A DNA stretch of 64,000 bases from Ptychodera flava (taxonomy: Eukaryota > Hemichordata > Enteropneusta > Ptychoderidae). Shown here in pieces: positions 58,501 to 64,000 of this stretch. Each line of letters opens with the position of its first letter. The stretch's first letter is position 1. The stretch spans positions 8,714,861 through 8,778,860 of the forward strand of contig NC_091931.1 in the NCBI RefSeq assembly GCF_041260155.1. The letters are read 5' to 3'. The position numbers and the translations under genes were made by a program. A model generated the notes under the pieces. The model searched no databases, was not told the DNA's origin, and saw nothing but the letters and a program-made list of their open reading frames with translations.

Positions 58501-59810
58501 CACAACTTCTTCGTTATTTTTTATTCTGTATTACCTGGGACGAATATACACACATGGATTGGAAGCTCTATTGTTTACGCTGGTCACGTAGCAACATCTC
58601 GTTCTCGGCGCGAGCGCTGAAATTGAAATGAATTAATCAAACATTGACTTAAAGTACAAGTTGCATTTTGATTCAGAATACATTTATTTTATAGAATGAT
58701 TTATGTTGAATTATGTACATGAAATTTGAACTTCATTGTATTGTATCTTGAATATTTATATATAACTTGTTTTGTATATAATCAAAATGCCATTAACTAT
58801 TTCATCATAAAAAGGTATATCTAAAAACACATTGTTATGTAAGTAAATTCACATGAGAGTGAAATCACAATCTTCTCAATAATGCCATATTGAAGCTTCA
58901 CTGTGTGTAACTTTAGGCTATTTTTTCACTGTTTTTGTCATGTATTTAACTTGACTGAAGTTTCTTTTGCAACTCCCTACTAGCAGGATGAAATTCTAAG
59001 CATTTTGCTTCACACACAGATAGCATTGTTATTGTACAATTTTACTTACAAGTCCGGACCAGAATTAATTTGCCCGAAATAACAATGGTCATCAAACACA
59101 TACAGACTGTTTTTACAAACACTGTACTGTTGGTATTTTGGGATCCTGTATGGAGTAGAACAAGAAAGTGTAGTTGAACACACAGAACATAATTATTGAA
59201 AAAGAGCGAAAATTTACATCTGGTGTCCCTGAAAGCCATTCAAGCCAGACAATTGTATTTATGTTATAGACCAGAGTTTAAATATTTAATATGGCATGTT
59301 CACGAAATGCAATAAATATATTTGAAAACGAATCATAAATTTCTGTCTTCTATTTGCTTAGCCTCAGACTAGATTACAATTCTGTCTACCATTGTCTATG
59401 ACTAGTATACAGTAGACTCAGATGACATTCAACAACAGTTAAAGCCCCATTAGCTGTATCTTTTCTGCACTTTGCTTGCCAAAATAAACCATTCAATTTT
59501 CGAAGATATATTTTACATTGCCTGTCATGAAGTCATGTTCAACATCTAAAATGTCATTATCAGTCTTTGGCAACAAACTGGGTCTAACAAATTCAAGCAC
59601 ATGTGTGTTCTGGCTGGTGGCAGCCATATTTAGCTTGCAAGCCAAAAATTATGATATCATTAAAAATATAAGTTTTATGTTCTTAACAAGTGTTGAAAAT
59701 TTTCTGTGGCTATACTACAGGAAGAACTTTGTCTTGGGTTACTTTCGTTTTGAAATTATAATATTAAAAATAATTCAAAAGATACAGCTAATGTGTCTTT
59801 AATGGGCCCA
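55561..59810. other. mostly unassigned DNA upstream of the kinase exons
   Basis: Holds a fragment of the 93-bp MITE (about 55985-56020) and satellite-like sequence related to the 145-bp family plus a GACGGACGAAGACGGACAG tail (about 57670-58040). Two minus-strand stretches have plausible splice sites, 56444-56537 and one ending at donor GTAAGT near 56798, and could be N-terminal exons of the kinase; the evidence is too thin to call. Frames at 56722-57051 (+), 57189-57524 (-) and 58038-58340 (-) match no family I know. Confidence 0.35.
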
Positions 59811-62007
59811 TCAATTTATGTCTTTGAGATTAGCGCGTAATGACTTTGTGACAGTGTGTTTTGATAGAGCCTTTCTCTTTGACATTTGTTTCCTAATGAG
59901 ATTGGCCACTGCATGACCACAGATTTTTATGAACAACTTTACAACATTTTCTAAGATCTCGAGTCCAACACCATCGCATGCCTGCTGGAGAACTTTCTTC
60001 ATGGGATGCTTGACAAGAGTGTCACACATGATCTCCTCAAGGAGGTCATCATACAACAGTGATGTTGCACAGAGTCCTCTAAGGTCAACCGTCTGTCGCA
60101 GTTTACTTTCAATAGATCTGACTACCATAAAAAAATCATCTGTTGGATATTTCAGACCTCCCCTGTCATTTTTATGTATCCATGCACCATGGTCCTTAGT
60201 ACCAGCACCTCTATTTGTTAATTTTGTCAGTTCTTTTGTTACAGTTTCTGATTTATAAAATTTCTTATTGAGAGCATGTATTATAAACCCAGCTATGTAA
60301 AACAAAATTTGTTGGTCGTGTTGACTGACTTCTGTGTTTTGGTTCTTAATTTTCTCTGTTATGGATTCATTATGTTTTTAATGATGTAATCCAATAACTC
60401 TCGCAAGAATACCTGGCAATACACACTAGCATTTGACCAGCTACTACAAAAGAGAATCTGACAGATATTTGAAACAAATGTGGTATCACGTCTCTTTGCA
60501 TGGAATTTAATGAAAAATTCCTCACAGTCTGATGAAAGACTTGTACTTGTTCCAATTTTACTGAACATTGGATATAGTTCCTCTGTTAGGATGTCAGAAA
60601 CTTTATTCAGAGTTACTGATGTAGCCTTTGATACAAGATCAGAAAGAGTACTACTGTGTTGACTATTGAGTGCTATGAACCCACTAGTCTTCATTGCAGA
60701 AAGTGCTTCTGTCACACCAGATCTCACAACCTCATCAAAATCTGATTTGGATGACCACAGTCCTTGTCTCTGCACTGTCACTACATATCCTGCATCTCCC
60801 TTCAGTCCCTTCCTGTGTTTGTAGGCTGAAAAATACCAAAATCAATTAAAGATGACATGGGTGAAGTGAGTCTCTTAAAGGCCCAGTGGCTGTGATTTGT
60901 GCTTTGAAGTTTTGTTCTGTGTATAAAATCCAGACTCCTATTCTACTCCCTCTGACATGGTGAAATGCCAATTCTTTAAAATTTACATTGAGATAATGAT
61001 CATTGTGGTTGACCAATGAATTCAAGTCTAGACTAGATTCAATCGTCAATGACAATACTGCTGATTGTACACATAAAAGCTTTGTTGAGAAGCTAAACTA
61101 TTGGCATTCCATCATGGGGTAAATCAAGAAACTGCACTTGCTACAGGGATCAAAATCACCAATACTAACCTAAAATGATAAATAAGGGGCTTTAGACAAG
61201 AACTTTAATAGGAGTATATGTATGTTACTACATGTATGGGGGTTGATTGGTATGTGATTCCTGGCTGGTAAGATGTATTTAGACAAGTATGAGCCTGTGT
61301 TGAAATACAAAACCACACTGACACCCAATACTATAGGGCATTTCAGAAACATGACGGTGACCCCCCCCCCCCCCCACCATCAACAAAGCCAAAAAGAAAG
61401 GGTAAACCGGCCCCCAAGAATTCACCCGGTTCCTCCCTCCCCGGCGTTTACGTCCATGGTTATACGGAAATAAATAGATACATCTCTAAGTTCAACAGTT
61501 GTCGCTGGGTTGTTTTTTTGTTGTTGTCGTCGTCGTCACCATTCTTGTTGGTCGATATTGATTGCTGCTGTTGATTTGATAATTAGGTATCAAAAGAGCT
61601 TTCCATCCACCAGCAATACTTTAAATATGTGCGCCAAACTACATTAACATTTTGTTGGTCATCAACACAGCTATAGCTACACACCTTTCAATTCTGGACG
61701 TCCGTGTTTTGATTTCACATGGCTCCTGAAACCAGAGACTGACAGATACTCGGTCGCACACTGGGCAAACAAATACAGCCCTACCACAAGTCTGTGTTGA
61801 TTCTGCCCGTACATCAGATTCAATTGGCGACGGATCAATATGCATATTTTCATCAGTGGCTGGACCTGCAGTCACAGCGAAGTCGTCGTCACCTTGGTCT
61901 TCCCCCAGGTCAACCTCTCTGTAGTCCGAGTAATCCCCGAGAATGCAACCCAGGTCAATTTCTGGATTATCCCAGTCTAGAAAATCAACATTATCTCCCA
62001 CCTCCAT
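59811..62007 (-). CDS. uncharacterised protein with acidic N-terminus and one C2H2 zinc finger, 2 exons, frame-broken
   Basis: Exon 1 (61685-62007) starts MEVGDNVDFLDWDNPEIDLG and is rich in Asp and Glu. It ends with a C2H2 finger read in two frames: FVCPVCDR, then GFRSHVKSKHGRPELK one frame over, so an indel lies between. The donor GTGTGT and acceptor TTTTTCAG at 60825 join in phase with the second frame, giving AYKHRKGLKGDAGYVVTVQRQ. Exon 2 (59811-60825) runs to a stop near 60365, but the frame continues in another register, HNESITEKIKNQN, then ILFYIAGFIIHALNKKFY, DRGGLKYPTDDFFMVVRSIE and a Lys/Arg-rich end. YIAGF and RGGL..P motifs recall the C-terminal parts of transposase-derived proteins, but I cannot name the family. 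Two frame breaks mean a recent pseudogene or sequence errors. Confidence 0.55.
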
Positions 62008-62796
62008 GACGTAAAGTCACAACCACAATCACAGACAGCTGTTCACGTAAAATTACACCCTCGTATGCGCTATATGCGTATCGTGATAGACCGTCCACAG
62101 TCGTAACAAATATCAACCACAGACACGGCCAGTCGTCTGCTGTATCAAAACTGCAAAAGTGTGTGAAAATATTGCAGACGACAGGTTCGTGCGTTTACGT
62201 CACTGTTCTCTCATTAATATGCAAAAATAAATATTTGTCCGCATTTTTAGATTACGCTTTTGAAAATTACGCATGCAAGAACGACGAAAATACATCGCAG
62301 TGGGCGACTGCTAGTGTAACAGTGAATACTAAAAAACATATTAACGACTCAGAGTACAAGCTGCAAAAACAGCCACGCATGCAACATTGATAAAATTTGT
62401 CGCATTTCAAGCTGCGTGTCCGATGTCGCGCGCGTACAGCTATATTTAGTAACAAACCTGTAACCGTGAACAAATGACATATTTTATTCGCAACCCACCA
62501 TTTGTTTTGTTACCTTGCTGAAATACTACCGGTTATGTTTTCAAGTAAACTCTTTCGGAAACATGAATTAAAAGTTTGTGAAAAGGACCGCCCACTTACG
62601 ATAATTTTAGGTGAATTTGAGGTCATAATTCTACATGACAAAAGGCGGGACAAGACCTACTTTTGCATTAACCATTGGCTGCGCAGAGTTCTGAATATCA
62701 ATGAGATGTTGATTTTATGTTAATACGCATGCTCAAGGATTTTCATCCCATATTTGGTCCTTATTTGCATGACAATATCCGAGAAGAGGATAATAG
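62008..62796. other. flank of the C2H2 gene, no feature recognised
   Basis: Contains the probable promoter of the minus-strand C2H2 gene just above 62007. Beyond about 62200 the sequence resembles no gene or repeat I know. Confidence 0.35.
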
Positions 62797-62872
62797 GTCT
62801 TATCCAGACTCTTATGCAAATAAGAAACACCAAACTACACACATACTATGGGTGATGCGGTGCTTCCTTACT
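62797..62872. repeat. 76-bp direct repeat, copy 1
   Basis: Begins GTCTTATCCAGACTCTTATG and ends GGTGCTTCCTTACT; identical to 63459-63534. Probably a terminal or split repeat of the recombinase element. Confidence 0.9.
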
Positions 62873-63458
62873 GACTGCAAAGCTCCCGCGTTTATTGAAA
62901 AAACAGGACTTAAATAAAGAAACAAGAAAACGGAAGACCAAACAAGGAAACCAAGCAAATCGCTCAATAACAAACTACGATGTCGAAAAACCACTTGTGA
63001 ACTACAAAAAGAGCATATAGCCGTCCAGGAAAAACCAGAGAGAAAACCCTAAATACAAAAAATTAGGAAAAACTCTGGAAACCTGTACCCGAATACTATG
63101 CTACATATGCTCCCAACAGATGTCGGGTATCATCTTGGAAAAAAGGACTAAGATCCTAATGGAAAAAATGACATAACGGGAAAAAAAAATTAAACAAAAT
63201 GAGAAAATTCAATACTACAGTAGGAAAAAAATAAACCTTACAAAGTCAATGTCGTTTATAACTACACTAAACATGCACGGAGAGAAGCACTGCTAGACTG
63301 AAATCACATAGCTCTCAAAACTTTATAAATACACCACAACAACAATACAACACCTGTAATGAACAGCATTCCAATCACTTGATTGGCCCCGCACTGGCAT
63401 GTGACATCTTAACAAGACAATAATTTCCCGCTTTACTGCGAATCGCGGGAAATTCCAT

Positions 63459-63534
63459 GTCTTATCCAGACTCTTATGCAAATAAGAAACACCAAACTAC
63501 ACACATACTATGGGTGATGCGGTGCTTCCTTACT
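63459..63534. repeat. 76-bp direct repeat, copy 2
   Basis: Identical to 62797-62872, and starts 38 bases past the stop codon of the tyrosine recombinase frame. Confidence 0.9.
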
Positions 63535-64000
63535 AGACAAACTAAAGAACGGGCAAATGCGCCACTTATGGTTTACAAACCCAAACTTTTTGAAACCTCT
63601 AGCCTTTTTGCTAGAGAATCTTCAACATAACCATCCTTAGCCGATTCGGACTTCCAACGACCATGGCGCTTCCAACAACGATCCCCTACTCCTGCATTTG
63701 CTGCAGCGGTCGCTCCACCAGATCGTAAGGAATGCAGCCCAAAAGATTTACCATCTATGCCTACTTCATTTAAGCGTGAAACGATCGCAATTCTCGCCCT
63801 ACTGTAACTTAACTTTTTGTTACCAGACACAAACTTACAAGTGTTTCTTGATCTATAAATCGGCTTAAACAGAAAATCTGAAGAATTCAAATCAATACCT
63901 GCTACAGCAGAGTATCTCAAAAACATACTATAAGGACATGCAATGGAATCAAGCTTTGAAATGACCAACTCATTACCTTGACGATACTGATCTGTTTTAC

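Larger units (their letters stand above)
62797..64000 (-). mobile_element. tyrosine-recombinase element (DIRS/Ngaro-like or Crypton), 3' part, cut by window edge
   Basis: The minus-strand frame from the window edge to 63573 encodes the C-terminal catalytic domain of a tyrosine recombinase. It has KTDQYRQGNELVISK, the HxxR box HSLRSGGATAAANAG, HGRWKS and the nucleophile tyrosine in DGYVEDS. The rest of the element lies outside the window. Downstream of the recombinase are two identical 76-bp direct repeats (62797-62872 and 63459-63534) spaced 662 bases. Split direct repeats after the recombinase are the arrangement known for Ngaro and PAT elements; Cryptons lack it. The visible part looks whole and the repeats are identical, so the copy seems young. 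Confidence 0.7.

Overview
This is a 64 kb stretch of animal nuclear DNA with spliced genes, long AT-rich introns and dense small repeats. The gene repertoire (iduronate-2-sulfatase, ankyrin-CLPB, glucosamine-6-phosphate deaminase, FAXDC2-type hydroxylase) together with hAT-like, Kolobok-like and piggyBac-like MITEs, a Penelope-like RT fragment, a tyrosine-recombinase retroelement and minisatellite-bearing repeats fits a marine invertebrate, perhaps a hemichordate, echinoderm or lancelet. The species cannot be fixed from the sequence alone.

Layout. 1-1824: upstream flank of the first gene. 1825-12659 (+): a complete seven-exon IDS gene; its fifth intron holds a 2.47 kb hAT-like element with nested elements. 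12660-20230: intergenic DNA with a 32-bp palindromic satellite, AC/AT microsatellites, a retroelement RT fragment, a tRNA-Pro(CGG) gene and a large (TA)n-flanked palindrome. 21010-38412 (-): a complete thirteen-exon CLPB gene whose introns carry a LINE fragment, inverted MITEs, minisatellite elements and a 145-bp tandem array. 38413-39099: shared head-to-head promoter. 39100-45250 (+): a complete five-exon GNPDA gene with a second, related hAT-like element in intron 2. 49073-53925 (-): a five-exon FAXDC2-like hydroxylase. 54487-55194 (-): C-lobe exons of an atypical protein kinase with a frame break. 59811-62007 (-): a two-exon gene of unknown function with an acidic N-terminus and one C2H2 finger, in two places out of frame. 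62797-64000 (-): 3' part of a tyrosine-recombinase (DIRS/Ngaro-like) element cut by the window edge, with two identical 76-bp direct repeats.

The host genes are housekeeping genes of separate compartments: lysosome (IDS), mitochondrial intermembrane space (CLPB), cytosolic amino-sugar metabolism (GNPDA) and ER lipid hydroxylation (FAXDC2). Nothing indicates one joint pathway; the only structural link is the CLPB/GNPDA bidirectional arrangement. The less ordinary content is the pair of related 6-bp-TSD elements, the TTAA MITE families, the repeat elements ending in a conserved hairpin, and the unassigned C2H2 gene. Exon borders were read by eye from splice sites, reading phase and remembered human homologues; no alignment was run.
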